Below are positions 8,284 through 19,122 of a DNA stretch of 64,000 nucleotides, one piece after another; positions within the stretch are counted from its first letter, which is position 1, and every line of letters begins with the position of its first letter. The position numbers and the translations under genes are program-made. The notes beneath the pieces are model-generated. The model searched no databases and had not been told where the DNA came from. It saw only the letters and a program-made list of their open reading frames with translations. Source of the DNA: Geobacter sp. GTDB lineage: Bacteria; Desulfobacterota; Desulfuromonadia; Geobacterales; Geobacteraceae. The DNA is taken from the NCBI GenBank assembly GCA_003574885.1, contig PJFC01000006.1, positions 62,001 through 126,000 on the forward strand, given 5' to 3'.

Positions 8284-9378
8284 TCATTCGCCCCCCGGGG
8301 TGTTCGGTTCCTCCGGAACCCCCGGAAAGAGTTCGTCCCGGCAGATATCGAACAGAGCCATGAACAGCGCCAGGATGACCGGTCCGGCGACGATGCCGAT
8401 GAAGCCGAAGGTGATCACCCCTCCGAGCGCCCCGATGATGGTCATCAGGAACGAGAGATTTGCCTTTCCAGCGGTAAGGATGGGACGGATAAAGTTGTCA
8501 ATGGAGCCGACCGCAATCACCCCCCATAGTACGAGTACGACCGCCATGGTCGTCTCCCCCTGTACGAAGAGATAGAGGGCACCCGGCCCCCAGATCAGGG
8601 CAGTTCCCACCGCGGGAATCAGGGCACAAAAGGCCATCAAAGCACCGAACAGGGCCGGCGACGGGATTCCGGTAAACCAGAAACCGACACCGCCAAGCGC
8701 CCCCTGGATGAGGCAGGTCACAAGCAACCCGAAGACCACCGCCGAAACCACTGTCCCCAAGGTATGTTCAAGCTTTTTCCGGTGTGCTTCGCTCAAGGGG
8801 ATCACGGACCAGAACCGCTCCTGGAAGCGCCGACCGTCACGGTAGATGAAGAAAAGGACTACCAGCATGATGATGAGCATAAAGACGAAAACAAACAGGT
8901 TGGCAATCATCCCCGTTGCATAGTCGAGAAAAGACGCCGCCAGCTTCTTGGCAGCCGGAATGATGGTCCCCTCCATGTCGATTCCCAGGGGTTTCAGGTA
9001 CGGCCAGATTCGGTCAATCAACGGCGCAATGGCAGGATGATGGGCAACCCTCTCCAACATGGCCCCACTGGCACCTTGAGATGTGGCCGTTTCCAGATAC
9101 TGGTAGGCAACCACCCCCTGCTGGACAAGAAAGAAGGTGAGCCCGACAAAGGGAATGACCAGCGTCAGTACTATTCCCACCGTCATGATGGCTGCCGCCA
9201 TCGTCTCCCGGCCCCGAAGGCGCCGGTGCAACTTTTCGTAGAGAGGATAGGTGACAATCCCGAGAATCATCGCCCACCCGAGGGGGACGAACAGGGGAGA
9301 AAGAAGCTTGAACACCAGCGTGGACGCCAGGGCAAGCAGAAAAAACGTCACCAGTGCAAAAAAAACCTTGCGATCCAT
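8284..9378 (-). CDS. AI-2E family transporter (UPF0118) permease
   Basis: A membrane protein of about 364 residues with about eight helices, the classic layout of the AI-2E/PerM family. Two N-terminal helices come first, then a charged amphipathic central region, then four to five C-terminal helices with glycine-rich turns (TIIGALGGVITFGFIGIVAGP). Members include the putative AI-2 exporter TqsA and Na+/H+ antiporters, so substrate cannot be assigned. The start at 9378 (MDRKVFF) has GGAGG seven bases upstream; the ATG six codons earlier does not. It is followed upstream by the CNNM gene on the same strand. Confidence 0.88.
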   Translation of the reverse strand: MDRKVFFALVTFFLLALASTLVFKLLSPLFVPLGWAMILGIVTYPLYEKLHRRLRGRETMAAAIMTVGIVLTLVIPFVGLTFFLVQQGVVAYQYLETATSQGASGAMLERVAHHPAIAPLIDRIWPYLKPLGIDMEGTIIPAAKKLAASFLDYATGMIANLFVFVFMLIIMLVVLFFIYRDGRRFQERFWSVIPLSEAHRKKLEHTLGTVVSAVVFGLLVTCLIQGALGGVGFWFTGIPSPALFGALMAFCALIPAVGTALIWGPGALYLFVQGETTMAVVLVLWGVIAVGSIDNFIRPILTAGKANLSFLMTIIGALGGVITFGFIGIVAGPVILALFMALFDICRDELFPGVPEEPNTPGGE

Positions 9379-9416
9379 CGAGCCCTCCAGGCACATCCTG
9401 CCAGAATCACTTCCCG

Positions 9417-10724
9417 TTACTGATTTTCCCGTACTTCACGTATCCTCACCTTGACAATAGCTGTTTTCTTTACCTCTTCGCATGTGAGGAGGTACTGTCG
9501 CCACACAAGTGTCTCACCCTTCTCGGGAAAGCGGCCAAGTTCAGCCAGAATGAGTCCTGCCAGGGTATCATAGGGAAGGTCCTCCTCCATCTTTATCTTA
9601 AGCAGGTCCTCCAGATCGTTGATTGAAATCAGGGCGTCCACAACCAGGCTGCCGTCGGGAAGTTTCTGCACCCGCCGTGGCTCGCCGATGTCATGTTCAT
9701 CCTCAATCTCGCCCACCAGCTCTTCCAACAGGTCCTCCGTGGTAACCACCCCGCTGATGCCACCGTATTCGTCCACTACCAGCGCCATATGTATCCGGTT
9801 ACGCTGCATTTCCTTCAGGAGTTCATTGACCTTTTTCCCCTCGGGAACGTAGAACGGCGGTCTGATGATGGTGGTAATGTCGAATCCGGGGTCACTCACC
9901 ATCCGCCCGAGAAAGTCCTTGCCGTGTATGAAGCCGGCGATGTTTTCGATGCTCTCCCGGAATACGGGATAACGGGAGTACTGGTTATCAAGAATCGAGC
10001 GGAGCATCTCCTCGCGGGAAAGATCCAGATCAAGGGCAGCTATACGTGTACGGGGGACCATCACTTCCCGCACCGCAGTGTGGGTGAAATCGAAGAGGTT
10101 CTTGATGTACTCGTGCTCCGAGGCACTGAACACCCCGGTTTCGTGTCCTTCGGCCACGATGTGCTGAACCTCTTCCTTGGTGATGAAGGCTTTTTCCCCC
10201 TCGCCCTTAACCCCCAGCAAGGTAAGAACGGCTTTGCTCGACATCGTGAGGAAGGCAACAGCCACCACCCCTATCTTGGAAAGAACGTTAATCGGCTTGG
10301 CCACCCGGAGCGCCATCCGGTCCGCATAGCGAAGAGCAAGAGCCTTGGGAACCAGTTCCCCCAGGATGAGAGAAAAATAGGTAACAAGAACGACCACTAT
10401 TGCCAGGGAGAGAGGAGACGCCGCATGCCGGATGATCTCGAAAGGGGCTGCCTGAAGAAGGGGGACCAGAAACTTGACGGCTGTCGCACCGCCGAAGACG
10501 GACGCCATTGTCCCGACGAGTGTTACTCCGATCTGGACCGTCGCCAGAAAACGGTGGGGATCAGCCTGCAATTTTTCAACTATCCCGGCCCGTTTGTCAC
10601 CCTCAGCCAGCAACTGGGCAATCCGGCTTTTCCTTGCCGAGATGATCGCCAGTTCAGCACCGGCGAAAAAACCGTTGGCCAGGATCAGCACCAGAATGAC
10701 TGCCACTTCCTCCCAGATTGTCAC
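9417..10724 (-). CDS. CNNM/CorC-family transporter (hemolysin C-like) with CBS pair
   Basis: A protein of about 435 residues. It has an N-terminal DUF21/CNNM membrane domain of three to four helices (ILANGFFAGAELAIISARKSR near the start), two CBS domains (about residues 205-325) with VPEGKKVNELLKEM and VDEYGGISGVVTTEDLLEEL, and a C-terminal CorC_HlyC domain of about 80 residues. Family members take part in Mg2+/Co2+ efflux or homeostasis. The GTG at 10724 is preferred because a GAGGGGG stretch precedes it; the ATG 14 codons upstream is less likely. Only about 40 bases separate it from the AI-2E gene, so they may be one operon. Confidence 0.9.
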   Translation of the reverse strand: MTIWEEVAVILVLILANGFFAGAELAIISARKSRIAQLLAEGDKRAGIVEKLQADPHRFLATVQIGVTLVGTMASVFGGATAVKFLVPLLQAAPFEIIRHAASPLSLAIVVVLVTYFSLILGELVPKALALRYADRMALRVAKPINVLSKIGVVAVAFLTMSSKAVLTLLGVKGEGEKAFITKEEVQHIVAEGHETGVFSASEHEYIKNLFDFTHTAVREVMVPRTRIAALDLDLSREEMLRSILDNQYSRYPVFRESIENIAGFIHGKDFLGRMVSDPGFDITTIIRPPFYVPEGKKVNELLKEMQRNRIHMALVVDEYGGISGVVTTEDLLEELVGEIEDEHDIGEPRRVQKLPDGSLVVDALISINDLEDLLKIKMEEDLPYDTLAGLILAELGRFPEKGETLVWRQYLLTCEEVKKTAIVKVRIREVRENQ

Positions 10725-10993
10725 AAAACAGCCCCCCTCAACGCAAATCTTCTTGGTTCCTGCCAATTTTCACCGTAGTAGCCGCTCTTGTCAACCTTTT
10801 GTCACGGTCAGACACAAATACTCTTCGTGTCAGGTACCCTGTCATGGACAGCATAAACGATCGTACGAGGATACTGTTGCCTTCGGGAGCATTGTTGAGG
10901 CAGGAAATGGGGTTGCAGATGATTTCCACGACACGGCTACCGGAGGTGATACGCGGGGCGAAGGGGGAAAGGCCTACAGTATCCGGGCGGGAA

Positions 10994-12844
10994 TCACGTT
11001 GCAGAAAGTATCTCATCCACCCGTTTCCCATCAAGAGTCTCTTCTTCCAAAAGCGCCTTGGCCAAGGCATCAAGCTTGGGCCGGTTGTCTACAACCAGAC
11101 CCTCGGCCTTCAACTCAGCTTCCTTGATTATGGCGGAAATCTCCTGGTCGATAACCCAGGCCATCTGCTCGGAGAAACTCTTTTCCTCTGCCAGCTTCCG
11201 GCCGAGAAAGGGATGTTCCTCGCCGCGGGAAAAGGTCATGGCGCCGATCTTGTCGCTCATCCCCCACTGGCAGACCATCTTCTCCGCAAGATCGGTGACC
11301 ATCTTCAGATCGCTCTGGGCACCGGAAGAAAGATCGTTGAAGACCAGCCGTTCGGCAACCCTCCCCCCCAGCGCCACGCAGATGCGATTCACCAGATAGG
11401 CCTTGGGATAGTGGTAACGGTCGTCCTCGGGGAGCTGCTGGGTCACACCCAGGGCCATGCCGCGCGGTATGATGGTAACCTTGTGAATCGGATCGGTACC
11501 GGGAAGGAGCTTCGCCACCAGGACATGACCCGCTTCATGGAAGGCGGTAATGCTTTTTTCCTGATCGGAGATGAACATCTTCCGTTCACCACCCATCAGG
11601 ATCTTATCCTTGGCCTTTTCCAGGTGGGACATGGTAACGACCGGCGCATTTTCGCGAGCTGCCTGGATGGCCGCCTCGTTCACCAGACTTTCCAGGTCCG
11701 CACCGGTCATCCCCGGTGTTCCCCGGGCGATGACCGCCAAATCCACGTCCCGGTCAATGGCAATCTTGCGGACATGAACCTTGAGAATCTGTTCCCGGTC
11801 ACGCCAGTCGGGACGATCGATCACCACATGCCGGTCAAACCTCCCCGGCCGGAGAAGGGCAGGATCGAGCACATCCGGCCGGTTGGTGGCGGCCAGCACG
11901 ATCACCTCGTCATGGGAGTCGAAGCCATCCATTTCCGAGAGGAGCTGGTTAAGGGTCTGCTCCCGTTCGTCATGGCCGCCGCCGAAGCCGGCCCCCCGGC
12001 TCCGCCCCACCGCATCGAGTTCGTCGATGAACACGATGCTCGGTGCCGACTTCTTGGCATTGGTAAAGAGGTCCCGGACCCGGCTCGCGCCGACACCGAC
12101 AAACATCTCGATGAACTGGGACGCGGAGATGGAGAAGAAAGCCACCTCCGCCTCACCTGCTACCGCCCGGGCAAGGAGGGTCTTTCCCGTCCCCGGGGGC
12201 CCCACCAGCAGTACCCCTTTGGGTACCTTGCCGCCGATCCGCTGGAATTTCTTCGGGTCCCGGAGGAACTCAACGACCTCCCGCAATTCCTGCTTCGCAT
12301 TCTCCATGCCGGCAACGTCGTCGAAGGTGACCTTGACCTTGTCCCCCGCGTCGTACACACGCGCACCGGACTTGGCAAAACCGCCCAGCATGGATCCCGG
12401 CCCCTGCCCTTTCATCCCCCTCATGGCAAACCACCATATGCCGAGGATAAGGAGCCAGGGGAGGAAACCGATCAGGACGGCGAGATAGGGGGAGCTCTCG
12501 GTCGGCAGTGCGACAATCTCCACTTTTTTCGCCGTCAGGTCGTCCATCAGGTGCGGATCGGCAATGGCCGGCATGATGGTGGTGAAGGACGTCACCTCAC
12601 GGGTCGTCTGTTTCCCCTGGACAACGGCAGGAACGGCGACTTTGGTGCGAAATTCCCCCTTGAGGGATGCCCCTTTGAACGTGACCTTTGCCACATTGTC
12701 GGCGGCCAATTCCTGGCGAAAGCGGCTGTAGCTTATTTCTGCACCACGCTCTGCGGACTGTTGCATGATCAAGCCATAAAACAGGTTAAAAAACACCGCC
12801 AGCGCCAGCATGATCAGTAAAGGTTTCCAGAAAGACGGCCCCAT
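10994..12844 (-). CDS. ftsH: ATP-dependent zinc metalloprotease FtsH
   Basis: A membrane-anchored AAA+ protease that degrades misfolded membrane proteins and selected cytoplasmic regulators. The 616-residue protein has an N-terminal helix (about 7-25), a small periplasmic domain, a second helix near residues 105-125, and an AAA+ module with Walker A GPPGTGKT and Walker [16 protein letters not shown]. The second region of homology runs [18 protein letters not shown]. The zinc-protease motif HEAGH lies near residue 425. Its start codon overlaps the stop of a small upstream gene, so translation is coupled. The C-terminus is shorter than that of some FtsH proteins but complete. Confidence 0.97.
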   Translation of the reverse strand: MGPSFWKPLLIMLALAVFFNLFYGLIMQQSAERGAEISYSRFRQELAADNVAKVTFKGASLKGEFRTKVAVPAVVQGKQTTREVTSFTTIMPAIADPHLMDDLTAKKVEIVALPTESSPYLAVLIGFLPWLLILGIWWFAMRGMKGQGPGSMLGGFAKSGARVYDAGDKVKVTFDDVAGMENAKQELREVVEFLRDPKKFQRIGGKVPKGVLLVGPPGTGKTLLARAVAGEAEVAFFSISASQFIEMFVGVGASRVRDLFTNAKKSAPSIVFIDELDAVGRSRGAGFGGGHDEREQTLNQLLSEMDGFDSHDEVIVLAATNRPDVLDPALLRPGRFDRHVVIDRPDWRDREQILKVHVRKIAIDRDVDLAVIARGTPGMTGADLESLVNEAAIQAARENAPVVTMSHLEKAKDKILMGGERKMFISDQEKSITAFHEAGHVLVAKLLPGTDPIHKVTIIPRGMALGVTQQLPEDDRYHYPKAYLVNRICVALGGRVAERLVFNDLSSGAQSDLKMVTDLAEKMVCQWGMSDKIGAMTFSRGEEHPFLGRKLAEEKSFSEQMAWVIDQEISAIIKEAELKAEGLVVDNRPKLDALAKALLEEETLDGKRVDEILSAT

Positions 12845-13041
12845 TAATGTGACCCCTTGTCCTCAGATTCCGGGATGTTGTCAAGTTGCGCCAATTGTCG
12901 AATGTCTTCACTCAACAGGCTGTTCAGCTTCTGCATTTCCTTAATACGCCGACCAGCCTTTACATTATCGCTCTTCACACTGTCAAGCTTTTTCCTGACC
13001 GCCGTAACAGATTCAGCAAGCATATTTGTCCGTTTTTTCAC
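12844..13041 (-). CDS. Small coiled-coil protein coupled to ftsH
   Basis: A 65-residue, highly charged, cysteine-free protein predicted to be one long helix with heptad-like hydrophobic spacing (VTAVRKKLDSVK, IKEMQKLNSLLSEDI). Its stop overlaps the ftsH start by one base (TAATG), which implies translational coupling and perhaps a role with FtsH. I do not recognise the family. The alternative start at the internal methionine (residue 7) is possible. Confidence 0.65.
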   Translation of the reverse strand: MKKRTNMLAESVTAVRKKLDSVKSDNVKAGRRIKEMQKLNSLLSEDIRQLAQLDNIPESEDKGSH

Positions 13042-13114
13042 GCTTCTCCCAACTTCCCGGCAGGCACCAGGCCATGCGCATTGGTTTCTCGTGTAAGTTT
13101 AACCGCAGGATCAG

Positions 13115-14020
13115 CTATGACAACTCTCCGGACGACTTTTCAAGCAGGAACTGGCCATAACCGTACGCTGCTCCTTTTCCGCACTGAAGATATTCACCGA
13201 GGAGAAGGAATGGATGGAATTCATCCAGGACACCATTGAACGTGCCACTCCCCACTATGCCAGCATATTTCACTCCATCTCCCTGCCAACGGAAATCTCC
13301 GTCACTGCAGCGGATTTCCCGGCTTCGCTCCGCAAGCCACTTAAAATCCATATCAATTTCGTAATAGCCGTAATAGTATGCAAGGGCGGTAATTCTGCGG
13401 ATAAGTGAGCGTACCAGCAGGGAAAACGTCAGTTCATGCACCGGTTTCCCGCCGCTCAGGAGACGCAGGGGAGTTACAAGGCGTAGACGTACTCCGTCCG
13501 GAGTAAGGGGGAACGCCCGCTGAATACCGTCCGCGGAGAGGAGAACCAGGTTCTTTTCGTCCACCTCTCTACCCGCCTCCCAGACAGGGGAGCGAGCACC
13601 ATAATAATCGACTGCTTCTGCCTTGACGGGCTGGGCAGCGTACCGTCCAGACGGACCGAAACTACTGAGGGCAAGTTTGAGTGCAGACAGGTAGAGTGAC
13701 ATGTACTGAATTGCCGATCCAACCAGAGTCAAAGAAATTTCAACCTCTCTCCCACGGTTTGGCGGCAACGACAGTTGCGGCAGGGAAAACGTAAACGGGA
13801 GAGGTGGTTTCTGATAGCGCCTGACGGCAGCCGGGTCGGTACTGAGAGACTGGGAAAAGTTGCGGGAGTAGGGACCATTCCGATCGTGCGGCCCCACGCA
13901 GCTGCAGGCGCGCTGGAAAGCACCCGCAAAACAGCTGTGAATCCCGAACAGTGCCAGAGAATCAACGATGTCTGAATCAAGGCGTAACGTTATGACAAGT
14001 CTGACAAGGTTTAAATCCAC
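13115..14020 (-). CDS. cas6: Cas6-like CRISPR RAMP endoribonuclease, apparently solitary
   Basis: A 301-residue protein resembling the CRISPR_Cas6 (PF10040-type) family, which cuts pre-crRNA repeats. The C-terminal half has the RAMP layout: beta-rich segments (RLRLVTPLRLLSGGKP), a helical block (LVRSLIRRITALAYYYG) and a C-terminal GTFNGVLDEFHPFLLLGEYL followed by the glycine-rich loop CGKGAAYGYGQF. The start is GTG at 14020 with GGAGG four bases upstream. No other cas gene or repeat array is in this window; the neighbours are ftsH and the fumarate reductase operon. It may act on arrays elsewhere or be a domesticated RNase. A candidate catalytic histidine lies in FGIHSCFAGAF near residue 27. 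Confidence 0.75.
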   Translation of the reverse strand: MDLNLVRLVITLRLDSDIVDSLALFGIHSCFAGAFQRACSCVGPHDRNGPYSRNFSQSLSTDPAAVRRYQKPPLPFTFSLPQLSLPPNRGREVEISLTLVGSAIQYMSLYLSALKLALSSFGPSGRYAAQPVKAEAVDYYGARSPVWEAGREVDEKNLVLLSADGIQRAFPLTPDGVRLRLVTPLRLLSGGKPVHELTFSLLVRSLIRRITALAYYYGYYEIDMDFKWLAERSREIRCSDGDFRWQGDGVKYAGIVGSGTFNGVLDEFHPFLLLGEYLQCGKGAAYGYGQFLLEKSSGELS

Positions 14021-14031
14021 GGCACCTCCAC

Positions 14032-14062
14032 AAAAAAAGGGCAGAGATTCGCATCTCTGCCC
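14032..14062 (-). terminator. Rho-independent terminator of the frd/sdh operon
   Basis: A perfect 10-bp stem (GGGCAGAGAT / ATCTCTGCCC) with a TCGC loop; on the minus strand it is followed by seven T. It ends the C-A-B operon just before the Cas6-like gene. Confidence 0.92.
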
Positions 14063-14085
14063 TTCAATTCATACCAGTTTTCTGC

Positions 14086-14844
14086 CTATTCTGCCAGAGA
14101 CTTCAGATACTCCCTGTTCAGCTTGGCGATGAATTTCACGTCGACCCCCTTGGGACAGGCGGCCTGACATTCGTAGTGGTTGGAGCAGTTACCGAAACCG
14201 CACTCCTGCATGGATTCAAGCATGTTCTTGACACGCACGGCTGCCTCCGCCTTTCCTTGCGGCAGGGCTGCCAACTGGGACACCTTGGCGGCGGTAAAGA
14301 GCATGGCCGAGCTATTGGGACAGGCAGCGGCACAGGCGCCGCACCCGATGCACTCGGCTGCGTCCATTGCGTAGTCCAGCACTTCCTTCGGAATGAGCGT
14401 GGAGTTGGCGTCAGGCACGCCGCCGGTGTGGCAGGAGGTGTAGCCACCCGCCTGGATGATGGTGTCATAGGCGGAGCGGTCGACCACCAGATCCTTCTGG
14501 ATCGGGAACGCCTTGGCTCGCCACGGCTCAATGTAGATGGTGTCGCCATCCTTGAATTTACGCATGTGCAACTGGCAGACGGTGGTCCGCTCCTGCCCGC
14601 CGTGGGGCACGCCATTGACCACCTGGGAGCACATGCCGCAGATACCTTCGCGACAGTCGTGATCGAAGACGATCGGCTCTTTACCGGAATTGATCAGGTC
14701 TTCGTTGACACAGTCAAGCATCTCCAGAAAGGAATGGTGCTCGGTGATGCCTTTAGCGGTGTAGGTTTCAAATTTACCAGGATCGTTGGCATTCTTTTGG
14801 CGCCACACGATCAGTGTTAAGGTCATGGTCTTGTGATCGCTCAT
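14086..14844 (-). CDS. frdB: Fumarate reductase/succinate dehydrogenase iron-sulfur subunit
   Basis: The 252-residue electron-transfer subunit that links the flavoprotein to the membrane cytochrome. The N-terminal ferredoxin domain has the [2Fe-2S] motif CREGICGMC plus a later cysteine (TTVCQLH). The C-terminal domain carries [12 protein letters not shown] for one cluster and [19 protein letters not shown] for the others. In Geobacter one enzyme of this type works in both directions, as fumarate reductase and succinate dehydrogenase; whether that holds here is inferred from homology. The start overlaps the flavoprotein stop. Confidence 0.94.
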   Translation of the reverse strand: MSDHKTMTLTLIVWRQKNANDPGKFETYTAKGITEHHSFLEMLDCVNEDLINSGKEPIVFDHDCREGICGMCSQVVNGVPHGGQERTTVCQLHMRKFKDGDTIYIEPWRAKAFPIQKDLVVDRSAYDTIIQAGGYTSCHTGGVPDANSTLIPKEVLDYAMDAAECIGCGACAAACPNSSAMLFTAAKVSQLAALPQGKAEAAVRVKNMLESMQECGFGNCSNHYECQAACPKGVDVKFIAKLNREYLKSLAE

Positions 14845-16760
14845 TATTTATAACTCCTTACCGCAAGATGAATTGTCTCGAATTTCAGGGGTTCCTTGTG
14901 CAGTTCGGGCTCCTTGTCGTTACCCTTGAACTCCCAGGCGCCAACATATGAGAAGTCAGCGTCATTGCGCTTTGCCTCACCATCCGGCATCTGGTGTTCG
15001 ACCCTGAAATGGCCGCCGCAAGACTCTTCACGGTGGAGAGCATCGCGAGTCAGCAACTCCCCAAATTCGAGGAAGTCAGCTACACGACCGGCATTTTCCA
15101 GCTGCTGGTTGAGTTCGCTGCCAGTTCCGGTAACCTTGACATTCTGCCAGAACTCTTCACGAATCTTCGGAATTTCCTTGAGCGCCTCGGTAAGGCTTTC
15201 TTTGGAGCGGGCCATACCGACGTTTTCCCACATGACCTTGCCCAGCTCGCGGTGGAATTCCGTAACAGTGCGCTTACCATTGATGGAAAGCAATTTATTG
15301 GTTCTGGCAGAAACCTCTTCTTTAGACTTCTTGAATTCAGGATGGTCTGTTGTGACCGCGCCAGGCTTGACCGTAACCAGATAACCGCCGATGGTATACG
15401 GAATGACAAAATAGCCGTCGGCAAGACCCTGCATGAGGGCGGAAGCGCCCAGACGGTTTGCGCCGTGAACGGAGAAGTTTGCCTCGCCCAGCACAAACAG
15501 GCCAGGGATGTTGCTCATCAAGTTGTAGTCAACCCAGAGGCCACCCATGGAATAGTGGGGGGCAGGATAGATACGCATAGGTGTCTTGTACGCGTTGTCG
15601 TCGGTAATGCGCTCATACATCTCGAACAGGTTGCCGTACCGCTCCTTGATGGTGTTCTCGCCGAGACGTTTGATGGAATCGGCATAATCCAGATAAACAC
15701 CGCGTCCGCCCGGTCCTACACCCCGACCTTCATCGCACTGTTCCTTGGCGGAGCGTGAGGAGATATCACGGGGGGCGAGGTTGCCATAGGAAGGATACTT
15801 GCGCTCGAGATAATAGTCACGGTCCTCTTCGGGGATCTGGTCGGGACGCTTGCCCACATCTTCCTTCTTCTTCGGAACCCAGATGCGACCATCGTTCCTG
15901 AGCGACTCGGACATCAGGGTCAGTTTGGACTGGTAATCACCCGCCTGCGGAATGCAGGTCGGATGTATCTGGGTGTAACAGGGATTCGCAAAGAAGGCGC
16001 CCTTTTTGGCGGCAGCCCAGTTGGCGGTAACAGAGCACCCTTTGGCATTGGTTGAAAGGTAGAATACGTTCACATAACCGCCGGTAGCCAGACAGACAGC
16101 GTCGGCAGCATAGCATTCGATCTCGCCGGTGATCATATTACGTACCGTGATACCGCGGGCAACACCATCCACCACGACCAAGTCCTGCATTTCGCGCCGG
16201 GTGTACATCTTGACCGTACCGGCCTTGATCTGACGGGAAAGAGCCGAATACGCACCGAGCAGCAGCTGCTGACCGGTCTGACCACGGGAGTAGAAGGTTC
16301 GGGAAACCTGTGCACCGCCGAAGGAACGGTTGTCCAGGTAGCCAGCGTAGTCGCGGTTGAAGGGAACACCCTGGGCCACGCACTGGTCAATGATGTTGTT
16401 GGAAACCTGAGAGAGACGCCAGACGTCGGCCTCACGGGCACGGAAGTCGCCTCCCTTGATGGTGTCATACATCAGACGCAGGATTGAGTCGCCATCACTA
16501 GGATAGTTCTTGGCGGCGTTGATGCCCCCCTGGGCGGCTATGGAGTGGGCACGGCGAGGGCTGTCCTGATAGCAGAAAGCCTGGACGTTATAGCCGAGTT
16601 CGCCGAGCGATGCAGCAGCTGCGCCGCCGGCCAGGCCGGTGCCGACCATTATGATGTTGTACTTGCGTTTGTTGGCGGGATTGACCAGCTTCAGGTCGAA
16701 GCGGTGCCTATCCCACGATGTTTCAATTGGTCCGGTTGGACATTTTCCGTCGAGTATCAC
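14844..16760 (-). CDS. frdA: Fumarate reductase/succinate dehydrogenase flavoprotein subunit
   Basis: The 638-residue catalytic subunit with covalent FAD that interconverts fumarate and succinate. Visible motifs are the dinucleotide fold [18 protein letters not shown] near residue 40, the FAD-attachment region [15 protein letters not shown], the active-site [11 protein letters not shown], and the C-terminal FAD/catalytic region [12 protein letters not shown] followed by [18 protein letters not shown]. The length fits the Wolinella-like/B-type enzymes that use a single di-heme cytochrome b. It lies ten bases after the cytochrome gene and overlaps frdB by one base. Confidence 0.95.
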   Translation of the reverse strand: MILDGKCPTGPIETSWDRHRFDLKLVNPANKRKYNIIMVGTGLAGGAAAASLGELGYNVQAFCYQDSPRRAHSIAAQGGINAAKNYPSDGDSILRLMYDTIKGGDFRAREADVWRLSQVSNNIIDQCVAQGVPFNRDYAGYLDNRSFGGAQVSRTFYSRGQTGQQLLLGAYSALSRQIKAGTVKMYTRREMQDLVVVDGVARGITVRNMITGEIECYAADAVCLATGGYVNVFYLSTNAKGCSVTANWAAAKKGAFFANPCYTQIHPTCIPQAGDYQSKLTLMSESLRNDGRIWVPKKKEDVGKRPDQIPEEDRDYYLERKYPSYGNLAPRDISSRSAKEQCDEGRGVGPGGRGVYLDYADSIKRLGENTIKERYGNLFEMYERITDDNAYKTPMRIYPAPHYSMGGLWVDYNLMSNIPGLFVLGEANFSVHGANRLGASALMQGLADGYFVIPYTIGGYLVTVKPGAVTTDHPEFKKSKEEVSARTNKLLSINGKRTVTEFHRELGKVMWENVGMARSKESLTEALKEIPKIREEFWQNVKVTGTGSELNQQLENAGRVADFLEFGELLTRDALHREESCGGHFRVEHQMPDGEAKRNDADFSYVGAWEFKGNDKEPELHKEPLKFETIHLAVRSYK

Positions 16761-16770
16761 TATATACCCC

Positions 16771-17439
16771 CTAACCTTTCAGTATGCCGATAAAGATTGA
16801 CAGCGGAATGCACGCATAAACAACGCCCAGGAAAACGGCCACTACCGTGCCTATCTTGGTAATTACCGGCCTGGTGCACGCGTTGTTCCACCCCATGGTC
16901 TGGAAAAAGCTCTGTATACCGTGGGATGTGTGGAGGAAGAGGACGATCATGGCCGCTATGTAAATGAAGGCGATGATCCCCTGTTGAAAGCTGCCGGTCA
17001 CCATGGCATAGACGTCAAAGCGCCCGACGGCGTCAATCCCCTGGGATATTTCCGGGTTGGTGACGCGAACGGTAAAGTGGAGCAGGTGGTACACGACGAA
17101 TGCCGCCAGAAGGAGGCCGGTCCAGATCATGTTCTCGCTCGAGAAGGTAGCCTTGAGCTTGTTGTTGACCGCATAACCCTTGGGATTGGCGGCACTGTTC
17201 TCCAGGGTGAGCAGGACGCCGAAGATGACATGGACGCTGAAGAATGTCAGCATGGCAAGACGGAAAATCCAGACAAACGGGCCAAGATCATGGAGATGCT
17301 TGGCATAGGCATTGAGCCAGTCGGCCCCGACGAATATCGTCGAGTTCCCCAGCAGATGGACGATGACAAAAAGGACCATGAGCTGGCCGGTAATCGCCAT
17401 CAGAATCTTTCTACCTACAGTGCTTTTGAGTAATTGCAT
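16771..17439 (-). CDS. frdC: Fumarate reductase/succinate dehydrogenase cytochrome b subunit
   Basis: A membrane anchor of about 222 residues with five hydrophobic helices that binds heme b and exchanges electrons with the quinone pool. Histidines sit in or near helices ([41 protein letters not shown]), as expected for a di-heme B-type anchor. I set the start at MQLLKSTVG (17439), preceded by AAGGGAT. The frame runs open to 17652, but that extension is arginine- and proline-rich and not family-like. This is the first gene of the frdCAB operon. Confidence 0.93.
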   Translation of the reverse strand: MQLLKSTVGRKILMAITGQLMVLFVIVHLLGNSTIFVGADWLNAYAKHLHDLGPFVWIFRLAMLTFFSVHVIFGVLLTLENSAANPKGYAVNNKLKATFSSENMIWTGLLLAAFVVYHLLHFTVRVTNPEISQGIDAVGRFDVYAMVTGSFQQGIIAFIYIAAMIVLFLHTSHGIQSFFQTMGWNNACTRPVITKIGTVVAVFLGVVYACIPLSIFIGILKG

Positions 17440-17675
17440 GTTTTCATCCCTTTTGTGTTTATTATTCGCCTTGAGTTCTACCGGCGCCGGACAATGCCGA
17501 CGGGACGGTTCCGAACATTCCGAGTCTGCAGTCACAGGAAACAGGGGCAACCGTTCCTGCTCCGCCTGCCGGGCAGTTCGTACCGGCCCGGTGGCGCCCG
17601 CCATTCGTTTTGAGTCTGCATCGTCCCTACTCCTCCTTGATATGGATTTCATGGTAGTTCACATGCAAACAACAC

Positions 17676-17719
17676 ATACTATTAGTATTGTCTAATTTTG
17701 CTTGTTGTATACTGTATAC
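17676..17719. promoter_or_regulatory. Two palindromic operator-like sites upstream of frdCAB
   Basis: ATACTATTAGTAT (17676-17688) is a perfect palindrome around one central base, and GTATACTGTATAC (17707-17719) is another. Their centres are 31 bases apart, about three helical turns. They sit in the AT-rich part of the 532-base region between divergent frdC and tgt, where the promoters should lie. The rest of that region (17440-17971) shows no gene. Confidence 0.5.
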
Positions 17720-17860
17720 TAAACGGCGTTATACCAAAATGCAACAAGAAATTAACGACCGCACAGGGATTCTTTATCCTCTCTTCATCGGCTTGCCCGG
17801 CGGGCAACAGCCGGCCAGCGGCTCCCCTCGCAGTTGCGGGCAAAGGACCGTTGCATTTAA

Positions 17861-19087
<1,227 letters not shown>

Positions 19088-19122
19088 GGGAGGGTCAGCT
19101 GCCCCGTCAAGGAGATACCCAC

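Noticed and set aside
10738-11073. A 111-codon minus-strand frame between the CNNM gene and ftsH
   Set aside because: It overlaps the ftsH 3' end, has no ribosome site and no recognisable motif.
10718-12820. A 700-codon open frame on the plus strand opposite ftsH
   Set aside because: It lies entirely antisense to a full-length, motif-complete ftsH and has no family motif; long antisense frames are expected in GC-rich DNA.
13115-14020. A full CRISPR-Cas locus around the Cas6-like gene
   Set aside because: I looked for regularly spaced direct repeats and other cas genes on both sides and found none in the window.
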